DNA of 64,000 bases, from positions 62,001-126,000 of the forward strand of contig JAKOGH010000641.1 in the NCBI GenBank assembly GCA_024811115.1, written 5' to 3'. Source of the stretch: Terana coerulea (taxonomy: Eukaryota > Basidiomycota > Agaricomycetes > Polyporales > Phanerochaetaceae). This document shows, piece after piece, positions 1 to 11,807 of this stretch (the first letter of the stretch is position 1; the number at the start of each line of letters is the position of its first letter). The position numbers and the translations under genes were made by a program. The notes under the pieces were generated by a model that ran no database searches, was not told the origin of the DNA, and saw nothing but the letters and a program-made list of their open reading frames with translations.

Positions 1-3000
1 GTGGTTCCGCCTATACGACGCATCAGTGCGGGGTGTCCTCAAGATAATGGAGGCTACTACGGATGAAGCCGAAGAAAGGGAATTGGTCTCCGACTTCCTC
101 GACAACCTCGTTCCCCTCCTGGATGATTTCATGGCTTCTTCTCCCTTGGGACAATATGGATGTCGCATCCGCCTGATCGGCTCAATGCAAGTCTACGCCG
201 ACGCACTTGCTTCTCATCGCCAGGTCAAACCTAGGTCTCCTCTGCGCCGTCTGCAGCAGATCCTCAGCAACACAGCGAGCTACTACGGTCAGTTTGACGC
301 GAAAGTCAACAAGTCGCTATCAGACCAAAGGAAAACGCTCGAGAAAGACATCTGCGATTTCATCAAGCTCGCTTCCTGGAAGGACGTCAACATCCATGCG
401 CTCAAGCAGAGTGCGCAGAAGACGCATCGGCAGCTATACAAAGTCATTCGCAAATTCCGAGAAGTCCTCCGCCAGCCTGTCGCCCTGCTGCTTGAACCTG
501 GAACATTTGACGCTGTCGATGCAGCGAGCGTACCCAACGCGACTCAGCCAATGCCGGAGATTAGCTCTGAGCCGTCATTCCCGCACATCCAGAACGGCAC
601 TGACATGCCTGCCCATCTCATAAATCTGTCGAAGACGTTCCGCAATTTTAACGTCCTCATCAGCGACCACCTAATCTCCTTCATCAATACGCACGGCGCT
701 GGAGCAGTGGAGGATCTTGCCGAGGATATCATCTCCGTCTCGAAGTCTCTTGCCAGCCTCTCCATTCCTGCAAACCTGGACGCGACTCGACGAACGAAGT
801 TGGCCAAGAACATCCTGACCCGAAAACGCAAAGCGTGGAGTGACTTCCTGAAGGAGCTGAAGCGCGCCGGTCTGTCGCACAATGTCAAGCCTGCCATACT
901 CGAGCAGAATCGCAGCAGACGTTGGCTCCGGGAGCAACCCGTTCTGTCTCAGAATGCCGGAAAGTTCCCGGCGTTGACAAAGAGCGAAGACTACTTGCAT
1001 CGACTATCTGGATTGCTACCTCAGTTACGACAATCTCTGTCGGACCATCATCCAGATCTGTCCACCCGGGAGCTGGAGCGTGCAATCATGCACATCGAGT
1101 CGAACTTCGCCCTGTCCCTCAGAACGCGATCGTCGTGAGTAACGTACTGTCTTAGTCACTCTCAAAAAAACTCATGGACTTCCAGGTTAGTCGAAGTTCT
1201 GACTCAAGTCAAATTGCTTGAAGGGATGTACAAGCGACTGCTTGAAGTTCGGGCGGGTCCTGAGGTTCTGTCAGGAGGCCAAACGGCACTCAAGACGGTG
1301 ACGGGCGTAAAGAACACCGCCCACGAGCTCATTGATGCTCTGCGCGAGCTGGTGACATACTTGCATGACCTTCAGAGCGATGTTCCGGCAGCGGACGTTC
1401 CTGTCTCACTTCTGGACGACATCAGCAGATGGATCTCCTGCCTTGCACCACTGACTCAGTCTCTCAACCAAATCGTCCTCAACATGAGGACCTCAAGCTA
1501 TCCCATACTTCTAAGCAGTGAGTACATCGTCCGAATGGGTCTTGATCCCACACTGATATAATAATTCTTTAGCGGAGTATCAGACCATTTTGGACACTCA
1601 GACGGAGTTCACCCAAGTCGCCAATGGACTACTTCGGTGGTGCAACGAAGACGACGCACTGCTCTCCCATTTCCTCGTTCCTATATCGTCTTGGCTCGCA
1701 AGCAAGCAGGTCGATGTCTGTATCGCTCAGAAGTCCACCGCCGCTATCACCGATTCAAAAGTCATCGACTCCCTGCTTCTGAGCGTTCAGTCTATTCTCG
1801 GAGTCACGAATGATCTGGCAACGCCCGCAGACGACGAGCGAGAAAACTACATCCGCGACGACGGTCTGCTTACCTGCAGGCTATCCGAGAAGCTTGGATT
1901 GGGCCGTGTCCTGGGCGATCTAGACTCTTTCTTCATCAAGATTTCCGAATTACACGGAGATGTTCAGAACTCTGTCGCAAGGGTATTGCCGTTCTTGCAA
2001 ACATACCTGGCCCTTGTCGATGCCCAAGTGCAGAATCAATGTGACTGGACGAAGGCGCTGTTCAAGCTCAATTACACGCTGTGTTCTATCGCCCGCACTA
2101 TTGCTAAGGACGGCTTCTGCCAACCGAAGGATACGGAGGGCGCCGAAGAGGTGCGGATGGGCAGGGAGACCACGGAGGGCATGGGTCTGGGCGAAGGAAC
2201 TGGGAGCGAGAACGTGAGCAAGGAAATACAGGATGAAAGTCAGGTGGAAGGGCTGCAAGGGGAAGATAGCGCGGGCGATGAGAAGGTTGAGAGGGCAGAG
2301 GAAGGGAATGCGATAGAGATGAGCGAGGATATTGGTGGTGAGATGCAGGACGTGCCGGAGGCTGAGGATGAAGGGGACGGAGAGTCAGAAGAGGGTAGCG
2401 AAGCAGATCCGGATGAGCAGATCGGCGACGTCGATGGGTCTGATGAGAATGCGGTGGATGAGAAGTTGTGGGGCGATGAGCAAGGACCGGAGGACAAGGA
2501 CGATTCTGGGAAGACGAACCAAGACCACTCGAAGGAGCAGCAGACAGGAGAGTCGGACGTGGTGGCGAAGGAAGGAGAGCAGCCAAAGTCGGAGAAGCCA
2601 AAAGAGGCAGAGAGCAAGCAGGGTGACGGTGCGGACCAGCCTGAGCAAGACGAGACAGCGGAGACGGGAGAGTCGTTACCTGAAGAAAAAACCTGCTGGG
2701 GACGAAGGCGCACCAGTGGACGAGCATATTCAAGAGGCAGACACTCTGGACCTTCCCGAGAACATGGAGATGGATCAGGATATGCAGGAGCAGGAAGCCT
2801 CGGGCGATGCGGATGATGACCTCATGAACGAGGACCTAGAGGAAGAAACGGTTGAGGAAGGCCGCGGAAATGAGATGGAGCTGGAGGACGCTGCGAACGA
2901 AGACGGCGAAATGGGATCGCCCCAGGCGATGCAGGAAGACGGCCAAGATGCCGTAGACGCAGAGGAAGATATCGGAGATAGTGCCGTTGCCCAAGCAGAC

Positions 3001-4806
3001 ACACATGCGGGTGACGGCTCCGGCTCTGGTGAACAGCCTCAGTCATCCGCTGCAGCAGAACAACAAATGCAAAGGGACGACCAGATGGAGGACAGTTCGG
3101 CGGGCCAGCAGGGACCGTCTGTTGGCGCCTCCAAAGAGTCAGCGCAAGCACCCACTGAGGCTGAAGAGTAAGTTGGTTGATCATTATTCATAAATGCATC
3201 TGCTAACACGTAGTAGAACTCATGACAAGGACGAGGGCGTGGAAGCCGAGGCGACCCGCACGGAGCCCACTGAGAGCACGGCTCCTCAGAATGCCGCCGG
3301 TACCGAGAAGAGCGGAGTACGTTCGGTGCCCCAAAGTGAGGCTCAGCAACAGTCTATCACGTCCAATCCCCTACGAAGTCTTGGCGATGCTCTGCGGGAA
3401 ATCTCACAAAGGTTCAACGAAATCTTGGAGGCAGATTCGAACGCTCCCGAGCAACCAGCGGGCGGAGACAATACCAAACTGCCTCAGCTCGAGTACGTGC
3501 CGGAGGACGACGCTCAGGACGAGATGCAAGCCCTAGGACCAGCGGAGCAGGACGAAGTCGCGAAGCTCCGTGATCTGAACCTGGTAGACGATGCGCAGCC
3601 TGTGGATGCTAGCTTGATGGACGTGGACACCGAGATGCTAGAAGAGCCAACCCCTACTCAGTCACAGCAGCCTCCTTTGTCTTCACTGAACGCGGAAGCG
3701 ACCTCGGAAGCGCTTGGCACCGACACCGAAAGTATCATAACGTCTTCGGAGCTCAATAAAACCGAAAATTTCGCTGGCTCCAACCTGCCATCTCTCGAAC
3801 TTTCAGACGTTGTGCCAAAGAAGGAGGAAGAGGACGAAGCGAACGCCCAGCTGGAGTTGGAAGTCAAACAATGGCACGCGAACGGTCAGACAACGGATGA
3901 CGCCGAGCACATCTGGAGGCGGTACGAGTCCCTCACGCACGATCTGTCCTATGCACTCTGCGAGCAGCTGCGCCTGATCCTGGAGCCTACGCAAGCGACG
4001 AGGCTCAAGGGCGACTACCGCACCGGCAAGCGGCTGAACATGAAGAAGATCATACCCTACATTGCCAGCGAGTACACCAAGGACAAGATCTGGTTGCGCC
4101 GCACACGTCCCAGCCAGCGTGAATACCAGGTCCTCATCGCGCTGGACGACTCCCGCTCCATGGCTGAGTCCCACTCCGTCCATCTAGCATTCCAAACCCT
4201 CGCGCTCGTCTCCAAGGCACTCAGCCGCCTGGAAGTGGGCGACGTCGGCATTGTGAAGTTCGGCCAAGCCGTCGAGGTCCTGCACGCCTTCGAGAGCGGG
4301 CCGTTCACCGACCAGGCAGGCGCGAAGATCATTGACGCGTTCCGCTTCGACCAGAAGGCCACGCAGGTCCTGGCGCTCCTCGAGACCAGCCTCACGCTCC
4401 TCGAGCAAGCTCGCGAACGCCGCTCTTCGTCTTCTTCCACCGCGGCCGATCTTTGGCAGATGCAGATCATCATTTCCGACGGTGTCTGCCAGGACCACGA
4501 GCGTCTCGCACAGCCCTCCGCCGCGCGGAGGAGCAGCGTGTCATGGTCGTCTTCATCATCCTCGATTCGTTGCAGTCTAACACCGCCATTATGCCAGACA
4601 AGAAAACTCCCAACCAAAACTCCATCGTGTCGATGAATCAGGTTGCATACAAGGACGTCAACGGACGTATGGATCTCACCGTCACGCGTTACTTGGACAC
4701 CTTCCCCTTCGAGTATTACGCTGTGGTGCGAGATGTCGAGGCCTTGCCTGAAGTCTTATCCGGCACATTGAAGCAATTTTTCGAGCGGATATCAGAAGAG
4801 TATTGA
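1..4806 (+). CDS. MDN1: Midasin C-terminal part (AAA ATPase, 60S ribosome maturation), 5' end outside window
   Basis: Midasin (yeast Rea1/Mdn1) is the giant dynein-like AAA ATPase that strips assembly factors from pre-60S particles in nucleolus and nucleoplasm. Only the end of the linker, the acidic tail and the MIDAS domain are present. Exons read as <1-1134, 1186-1517, 1573-3167 and 3217-4806, all with GT-AG introns whose phases match. Residues encoded from about 2110 to 3800 are very rich in D/E, the expected flexible tail. At about 4030-4200 the conserved YIASEYTKDKIWLRR block is followed by the MIDAS metal site LDDSRSM (D-x-S-x-S type), then IIISDG and MVVFIILDS. Two single-base frame breaks are seen: an extra base in the A6 run at 2686-2691 and a missing base near 4503-4512. 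Removing them gives an uninterrupted family-like protein, so I read them as sequence errors. The stop at 4804-4806 lies 18 bp from the stop of the convergent GCFC gene. Confidence 0.93.
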
Positions 4807-4824
4807 GCATGTATTTGTACTACA

Positions 4825-7800
4825 TTAGAGAACAATGGATATGAAAATGCATTCATAGAATCCTTGCAGAGATATGTCAGACAGCGGAACGAACCTCATC
4901 TGGGGGCACAAAACGGCCAGATTGACGTCAAAGAGCTTCGCATATCGATGTTCCGAGGAAGATGAAAGAATGGAAGTGTAGATGAAGTGGCGAGTGCCCC
5001 AGCACTGTCCATTCTTCGCCAAAGGCTTGGACCTCTCGGGATAAAATACAGCTGCTCACCTTTGCAAACCATTCTTTGATCGACGATGTCACGGTGAGAA
5101 TGAGAAGAATCAATTGGCATACATCAACTCGAGCGCAAACACTGCTGAAGCGCGGCAGGAATAAGTTCAGGCGGGATATTCTGAACAGCCTGGGTGCAAG
5201 GTCACATCAGCGTCATGGGCAACTAGACTGCTCCGGCCCACATACCTTGCGAGTCATCTCTTCGCCGCCGACGTCCCACCCGCTTTCCGCTGCCGGCAGT
5301 ATGATGTCGCTTAGAAGTCTAGTCACTAGGATGCCGATCCCGTACCGCTCCCCACTGTACTTTCTCCAGCGCACAATGTTGTTCAAGAGCTTATGACATC
5401 TTGCAAGATACCGAGTGCGAGCTGGAATGGATTCAGGGTCGAAGCGAGGATTGTTTAGGTCAAGGTAGGGTTTGAGGGTGGCCTCCGCAGCGTCGACAGC
5501 GCGTTGGAAGACAACACATACCGACTTCAACAGTGTCTGAGAAGAAGCTTAGACACCGAGCAATATTGCAGGCTATGGATTTCCTCACCTGGAATTTGAG
5601 GTTGTCTCTTTCAGTCGAAGCCTCGATCTGCTCGGCAAAGTCAACCATGACGCGGATATCCTTCGCGGAGTATGGGTCGAGGGCGCAGCCTTCAATAAGC
5701 TTGCATATCCGAGGTATGGTTGCGGTCGTTATCATTGCGGAAACGAGGTCGCCGTCGGGCCCAAGCTCAGGTTCATCGTCTTCTTCTTCACCTGGCTGTC
5801 GGGGATGCGAATATTCGTAGAGGGATTTGTACCATGAGAATGTGTCCAGAGATCTTACATCCTATGCATCACGTAGTCAGCTTCAGTAGCACATGACCAT
5901 GGCTAAGTATCGTACCTCCAGAGGATTCCATCCCAGAATCTCCAACCTCGTCCAAAACTCCCAACCGCCAACCATCCCGAGACCACCCCAAGCGCCCGTG
6001 TAACTGTCACCGAACTTGCTCCGCCATTCCCCAAACCATTTGCTCAAGCCAAGACCGGGGTCCTTGAAATCTTTCGCCCGAACATCAGACAAGATGTCTT
6101 TGCCTTTGTCTACAAGTTTCCCGATGGCGGTCTCGAAGTCGGCGGCATCAGATGGCGGGAGTTCATCGTCCGTAGAATAGCCCTCTTCTTCGACTTGTCT
6201 CGTTTGTTGTCGCGCCCGCCGATGAAGTCTGCGTGCGGCGCGAGCTGTGACTCTATCGCGTCGTGCGGAAGTGGAGTTGGCAGTCGGGATGACACGACCG
6301 AGCTCATCGGTCTCTGGTTCGGCCGTAGAGACAACCGTTGGAAGAGTGCCGAGGATGAGCGAAAGGTCGTCTTCCTCGTCAGCACGTCTTCGCTTAGAAA
6401 TTATCTCGTATCTCTCTTGCAGAAGAGAAATATGCTCGTCTTCCAGCTTCTCTAACGGTGGATACTGGGTCGCTAACATCAGTATCAAACCTGAGGAATA
6501 GCACAATAAAGCACACCTTCTCGTCCAGGAATGTAGCCACACTCTCCACCCATTCGCGGAATGCTGCGAACCAGCTCCTCTTGTCTTCTGCCTTGACGAT
6601 CATTTCACGCATCTCTTTCTCTCGCTGCTCGAGCTGAGTTCGCTCTTCTGCCAGTGAGGTCATGGACGCGGTGTTTTGCTGGTGCGAAGTAGTAAGCGAC
6701 GTCAGAGAGCCTTTCAGTCGTGCGATGACTACATCAAGATCTGGGATGGGAGTGTTGGTAGGTACTGCAACGAAAAACGGTGCTGTTAGATGGAAAGTGT
6801 CATTTGAGTACGACTGCAACGTACTCGGCGCTGGCTTGTAAACCGCTTTCGCAACTTTTTCAGGAGCTTCGTCAGCGCGTAGACCGCCGCGTCGTAGCTG
6901 CTCTTGTTCCCATTCCATGGTCTCCTCGTCCTGCTCTTCGCTGAACAATCCGTCAGGCGGAATTTCGCATGAGAGTGATGAAACGTACGCATCGACAATC
7001 ATCTCGTTCATCTCCTCTCTTCGCTTGCTGGCTTCGACCTTCCGAGATTTCTTGCCAAGAGCTATGCGTTCTTGTGCACTTGTATAGTCGGCGTATTCTG
7101 GACCTCCATTGATTAGCATCATCCATTTTAATTTCGCCAAGTAACGTACCGTCGTCCCCTTCGCCGAGCTCGTCGTCCTCACGCATAAGGCGGCTTTCAG
7201 GATGCGGGCCTTGAGGCATTTCACTGCGCTTCGTAACGGAAAGTGAAATGTAGTCTTCGTCTGCGGGTCCTGTCTTCCGTAGTCGATCCCGTTTCTCTTT
7301 CGCGGCTTGGATGGCGGAGGTGGAAGGTATATTTGTGTCCATGTTCACATCTCCTATACGCACCTGTCAGACGAAAGTACGTGTATGTCCCATAAGAAAC
7401 GTACCTGTTAAGTCTACCATTGGCGTTAACGATGACTGGGCTAATGAGTCTGCAGCGAGTGAGACATCTGCGTCGTATGCCGCCATGGAGTCCTCATCCT
7501 GGAATCGAGGTCGTGACGAAGGAGTGCTCGCTTTGAGTTCTGACAGATATTTCGCGTTATACGACGGTGAACTATCATTTCGCTGCGCGGTGGCGGTTGG
7601 GTCGTAAGCGGACGGCAGGATATTGCTGGATGGACGCAATCAGCGTACACCGACTGGCCTGTAAGCGGGTGACTCACCTCGAGGCCTGTTTGCTTAAAGT
7701 CAGTCTTTTACTGAGGTTCGATTTCTTGAGCTTGAACTCTTCTCCTTCCCCTTCCTGCCGTCCATTAGCATGCATCCGCAATGGAAATGTGGACTCGCAC

Positions 7801-8019
7801 CTCCTCGACACCGAAGCTAAGCCTAGTTTTTGGTTTGATGCGTGACTTGAGCTTATTTTTGAGCTTTGCAGCAACGACACTGGGAGACTCATCATCGCTA
7901 CCTGCTGCTGCTTCTGATACAGGCTCGCTGTTTGCTGTCGCGTCTGAGTCCGCGGCGCGAGCTCGCTGCGTGTGTCTGGCGCCCTTGCGTTTGAAGGCCA
8001 CTGGAGGCGAAGTATCCAT
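4825..8019 (-). CDS. GCFC-domain protein (PAXBP1 / GC-rich sequence DNA-binding factor-like)
   Basis: Members of this family act with the spliceosome disassembly machinery (NTR2/GCFC group) in the nucleus. The start at 8019 gives MDTSPPVAFKRKGARHTQRA, the typical basic amino end. Exons on the minus strand: 8019-7801, 7754-7678, 7625-7405, 7353-7150, 7097-6989, 6940-6825, 6764-6517, 6464-5916, 5861-5589, 5536-5246 and 5189 onward; phases match at each join. Recognised blocks are ISLSVTKR, GPHPESRLMREDDELGEGDD, DYTSAQERIALGKKS, an acidic EETMEWEQEQLRRGG stretch, a coiled coil (about 6600-6740), and the GCFC core FGEWRSKFGDSY with WTRLEILGWNPLE. Near 5120-5130 the frame appears to slip by one base before VCQLILLILTVTSSIKEWFAK, so the last ~100 residues and the stop at 4825 are less certain. 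The 6941-6988 intron is 48 bp and stop-free, so it could also be read through. The gene is divergent from the SUMO-like gene and convergent with midasin. Confidence 0.82.
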
Positions 8020-8254
8020 TTGGTCGATATTCGGAGTGCCGTGAAATGATACTCTTAGTGAGATTGCGTCAACGGTGTCGAGTAAGGCTTGAGCTTGTCG
8101 CGGTCGATATTGAGGAGGCGGGAGCCGAGCAGTGAGAGGCTGGAGGCTACAGCTCGACCCAGAAAGGAAATGATCACGTGTGACATTGCACGTGCGGAAT
8201 GACTTTCGCACGGTTTCGCATAATTCCCACGGTTACGCTTAATTGCAGACCGCG
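8020..8254. promoter_or_regulatory. Divergent promoter with two CACGTG E-boxes
   Basis: This 235-bp gap separates the start codons of the GCFC gene (minus) and the SUMO-like gene (plus), so it must hold both promoters. Two CACGTG palindromes stand at 8175-8180 and 8189-8194, 14 bp centre to centre, a typical bHLH (Cbf1/Pho4/SREBP-type) arrangement. The role is inferred from position and motif only. Confidence 0.45.
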
Positions 8255-9951
8255 ATGTCGACGCGCCCAGCCCCTCGCCCGCGACCACGACCGAAGCCAC
8301 GAGCACCGACGGCAGAGCCCCCTTCGTCCTCGTCGTCAACCAACCCTTCCGCTGCATTACCAGCACCATTACCGCTAGCGCCTGTTAGTATCAACGTAGT
8401 TGAGGATGAAGATGCGCATTTCTTCAGGAATCGCAACAGAACTGCACAAACTTGGAGGAAGTTGAACCAAATCTCCGAAGGTCTGCATTAAATCGTGCTT
8501 TTTGTGGCTGAGGACTATACTGATGTCAATTTTGCAGCGAACGAGACCAAGAAGGCGAAATCAGATACTGACAGTGGCTCTGAAGTCGAGGTGGTGGATT
8601 CCACTCCTAAGCGGAAGCAGAAACGAGTCGAGAAGACCGATTCGCTGCCTTCGTGGACTAAGAATGCAGAAGCTATTGATCTGTATGTCTCTGATACAAC
8701 CCCTATGACGCATATAGCCAACTTACGCGAACTTATCCGCATAGCCTGTCGTCAGACGAAGAGGACGAGATTCTACGTCGCGTGTCAGAGAAGGCCACTC
8801 CTACTGCCCGACGTACCAGCCGTGACCCTGCACCCAAACGGACAAACAAACGACAACGCAGTCGATCACGTTCCATCACTCCACCGCCCGCGTTAGCGTT
8901 CAGCACGGTGCAGCATGCGCGCGAAACTGTCCGGTCCGTACGCTGCATGAAATCTGACATGTCTCTCTCTGACCACCCTGTAGTCGAATGTTAGCACCAG
9001 CTGCACCACGCGCTGCCTCACCCACATTCGAAGGCGATGATTCTATAGACGGTTTCGATGACCCCGAACTCGCTTTACTTGCGAGGTCAGCGAAGGCCGA
9101 GGCCCATCGCCAACTGTCCTCTACGCCTGCTGTAGGGAGTCGCAGCCCAAGTCCGATTCAAGCGGGCGGCCCAGATCCGGTGAAAATTGCCGTCAAGTGG
9201 AAAAACCATCCGATGAATCCTCATCCCAAAGCAGTCAAGGGGATGGGATACGTCGTGCACAGAGTGTGTAATAGTTTTCCTACGTTCTGGTCATTCCTCA
9301 TAATGCCCCTGTAGCACGATTCATTCCGGATCATTTTCGACGAGGTTGCTGATACAGCAGAAGTGACTGTCGAACACCTCATCGTTACCTATGACGGCAA
9401 GCGTGTATTCCCTTCTGCATCCCCGCACGGAATTGGTGTGTGGGATGAAGCAACGCTTGGTATGCGGCTCGTTCTGCCTTCATGTGTAAAGTACTGAGAT
9501 AATGTGTACCATAATAACAGAGGCATGCGACAAGGCAACATATGACTACCTCCGCACTCACCGCCGTACTTCGCCTGTCCGCGACGTCGACCAAGGTTCC
9601 CCATCGCGAGAAGCGACACCCGACACTCAGTCTGAAGCACCCTCGGATGCGGGATCCGGCGATGAAGACGACGACAAGATGAAGTTGACTTTCCGTTCAG
9701 CCACGCACAAACCCATTGTGCTGACGGTCAGGCCTACGACTAAGTGCAGCGTCATCCTCAAAGCGTTTTTGAAAAAGGCGGGCCTGGCTGATAAGTACCC
9801 TTCCTCGCCTGTCAAGAAGACAAAGAGGGGCAAAGGTGCCGCGTCCACGGGTCCCGCTCTTATGGTTGATGGAGAGCGGCTTAATCCAGATTCTGCGATC
9901 TCACTCGCGGATCTGGACGATGGTGACCTAGTGGAGGTCGTAGGGTTGTAG
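8255..9951 (+). CDS. Rad60/Esc2/NIP45-type protein with SUMO-like domains
   Basis: Proteins of this group carry carboxy-terminal SUMO-like domains and work with the SUMO pathway in DNA repair and genome stability. Exons: 8255-8480, 8538-8682, 8745-8933, 8984-9263, 9315-9459 and 9521-9951, with phases matching at every junction. The amino end is low-complexity (R/P/K rich, then SSSSS) followed by a basic serine-rich segment (RSRSRS) and acidic patches. A first ubiquitin-fold-like segment runs from VKIAVKWKNHP through FRIIFDEVADTAEVTVEHLIVTYDGKRVFP. The last exon encodes KMKLTFRSATHKPIVLTV, SVILKAFLKK, LMVDGERLNPDSAISLADLDDGDLVEVVGL, the standard Rad60-SLD layout, ending without a SUMO-type diglycine. 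The ATG at 8255 was chosen because an in-frame upstream triplet is only TTG. No frame breaks are seen. Confidence 0.82.
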
Positions 9952-10275
9952 GGTGCCCATCGCGAAATTGGCTCCTCCAGGTTTTGACGTTCACTATCAA
10001 GTCTCTACTGGGTCTGTACGGCAGTTATTTATTGCTCTGTTGTCCTCATTTTGCTCGAATACTCTTAGTCTCTACGTTATTGTACGTCTTTGAATGACGA
10101 TACTCCATACCCACTAAGCACTTCGTCTGAGCGTACTAAATGGGCGCCCGTTCAAGAATTTGCACGCGACTCGCGTTGTTCTTTCGACTTCTGCGGCCTC
10201 CTTTCATCCACCACCATCTTTCTCTCTTCCTCCCCAATACCCGCTCACGATCCCCACTATACCTCTAATCCCTTC

Positions 10276-11532
10276 ATGCCTATCACAGATTCCAAGATTT
10301 TCTCTCTCCATGGACGTGGGCTGAAGCTTGATACCCGCGATGATATTGCACCTCACCTCGCAGAATACGACCCCGCCGTAATCGAAGAGATTCACTTCGG
10401 TGGCAACACTGTCGGTATAGAGGCTGCCCAGGCCCTTTCAGAGTTCCTTGTGAAGACCCAAGTGTTGAAGGTACGCGTTCATGTTCTCTCTGTCCATGTC
10501 GCCACTGAAACTCAACTAGTCCTCTCCTTCATCCCCCAGGTCGCCGATTTCGCGGACATCTTCACTGGTCGTCTGATCACAGAGATCCCACAAGCCTTGT
10601 CATCGATATGCGACGCGTTGAAGGACAAGACATCGCTCGTGGAGATCAACCTGAGCGATAACGCCTTCGGCGGACGCTCCGTCGATCCCATGGTCCCCTT
10701 CCTCACCACGAACCGCTCCTTCCAGATTCTGCGGCTAAACAACAACGGCCTCGGGCCAGCGGGCGGTGCCGTCATTGCGAACGCGCTGAAGGAGTCTGCG
10801 GAGCTCTCGAAGAAGGAGGGGAAACCTTCGAACCTGCGCACAGTCATCTGCGGACGCAACCGCCTGGAGGACGGCTCCGCGAGCGCATGGGCGGACGCAT
10901 ACAAGGCGCACGGCGGACTCGTGGAGATCCGCATGCCGCAGAACGGCATTCGCCCGGACGGTATCTCTGCGCTGCTTCGCGGCATCTCGACATGCAAGAG
11001 CCTAGAGATCCTCGACCTGGAGGACAACACCTTCAGTGACCTCGGTTCGCGGGCGATGGCGGTGGTCATCAGCGAATGGACGAGCCTGCATACCCTCAAC
11101 CTATCCGACTGCCATCTGGCGAACGAGGGAGACCTCCCTGCGTTTGTCGAGGTCCTCTCAGAGGGGTCGAACCCGAAGTTGAAGGTGCTCCGTCTACAGA
11201 ATAACAACCTCGACACTCAGACGTTTGCTCTCCTCGCGCAAGGTGTCGAACCGCATCTCGGTGAGCTCAAGCTGCTGGAGCTGCAGTGGAACGAGATCGA
11301 AGAGGACGATGAGGGCCTTGCCGTAATACGGCGCGTTCTGCAAAGCCGTGGCGGTAAGGTTGTGGTGGATGAGGAGGAAGAGGAAGAGGAAGAGGAGGCT
11401 GAAAAGGAGGCAGAGGCAGAGGAAACTAAGACGGAAGCTACGCCAGCTGAGCCTGCACCTGCGAAGAGCATTGCTGATCAGGCAGCGGATGCCCTGGCCG
11501 ACCTTCTCAACAAGGTTTCGATCAAGTCGTGA
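10276..11532 (+). CDS. RNA1: Ran GTPase-activating protein (RanGAP, RNA1)
   Basis: RanGAP stimulates GTP hydrolysis by Ran on the cytoplasmic side and keeps the Ran-GTP gradient that drives nuclear transport. The start at 10276 gives MPITDSKIFSLHGRGLKL. Two exons, 10276-10470 and 10540-11532, flank an intron of 69 bp that keeps the reading frame and has no stop, so an unspliced product would carry 23 extra residues. Family marks are LEGN-like FGGNTVGIEAA, DIFTGRLITEIPQAL (catalytic-loop region with the arginine of TGR), a ladder of leucine-rich repeats (INLSDNAFGG, LRLNNNGLG, IRMPQNGI, LDLEDNTFSD, LRLQNNNL) and the usual glutamate-rich tail (about 11370-11420) followed by an alpha-helical end. 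The length, about 395 residues, matches fungal Rna1. An upstream in-frame ATG at 10090 lies in a region without similarity and is not preferred. Confidence 0.93.
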   Translation: MPITDSKIFSLHGRGLKLDTRDDIAPHLAEYDPAVIEEIHFGGNTVGIEAAQALSEFLVKTQVLKVRVHVLSVHVATETQLVLSFIPQVADFADIFTGRLITEIPQALSSICDALKDKTSLVEINLSDNAFGGRSVDPMVPFLTTNRSFQILRLNNNGLGPAGGAVIANALKESAELSKKEGKPSNLRTVICGRNRLEDGSASAWADAYKAHGGLVEIRMPQNGIRPDGISALLRGISTCKSLEILDLEDNTFSDLGSRAMAVVISEWTSLHTLNLSDCHLANEGDLPAFVEVLSEGSNPKLKVLRLQNNNLDTQTFALLAQGVEPHLGELKLLELQWNEIEEDDEGLAVIRRVLQSRGGKVVVDEEEEEEEEEAEKEAEAEETKTEATPAEPAPAKSIADQAADALADLLNKVSIKS

Positions 11533-11807
11533 AGCTTTCGTCGGTTTCGTTGCGGGAAACTAGCAAAGTGTATCTATAGTCATGCAAAGCCCTGATGTCT
11601 GCATTGCATCGGAGGTCAGGAATAGAATATATGTGTTATCTTTGCACGGATTGCATGGCAGTGCGTGCGCGCCTCTACCTATGGCTTCTCAACTACTATC
11701 AAGTGTGTTCTACGTCTTCTACATGTAACGGCAATGTTGGTATGGAGTTATTAATGTTGTCCGTGGTGTTCTAATGTCCCATCAGAGTCCGGATCCCCTC
11801 AGTGGTA

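Noticed and set aside
2104..2733. Long minus-strand frame (209 codons) opposite midasin
   Set aside because: It is the antisense shadow of the GA-rich acidic-tail exon: composition is almost only S, P, R, H and L, and there is no domain.
10090..10275. Upstream in-frame ATG extending RanGAP by 62 codons
   Set aside because: The extra part has no family similarity, is S/P-rich like a 5' leader, and the 10276 ATG gives the usual start of the protein.
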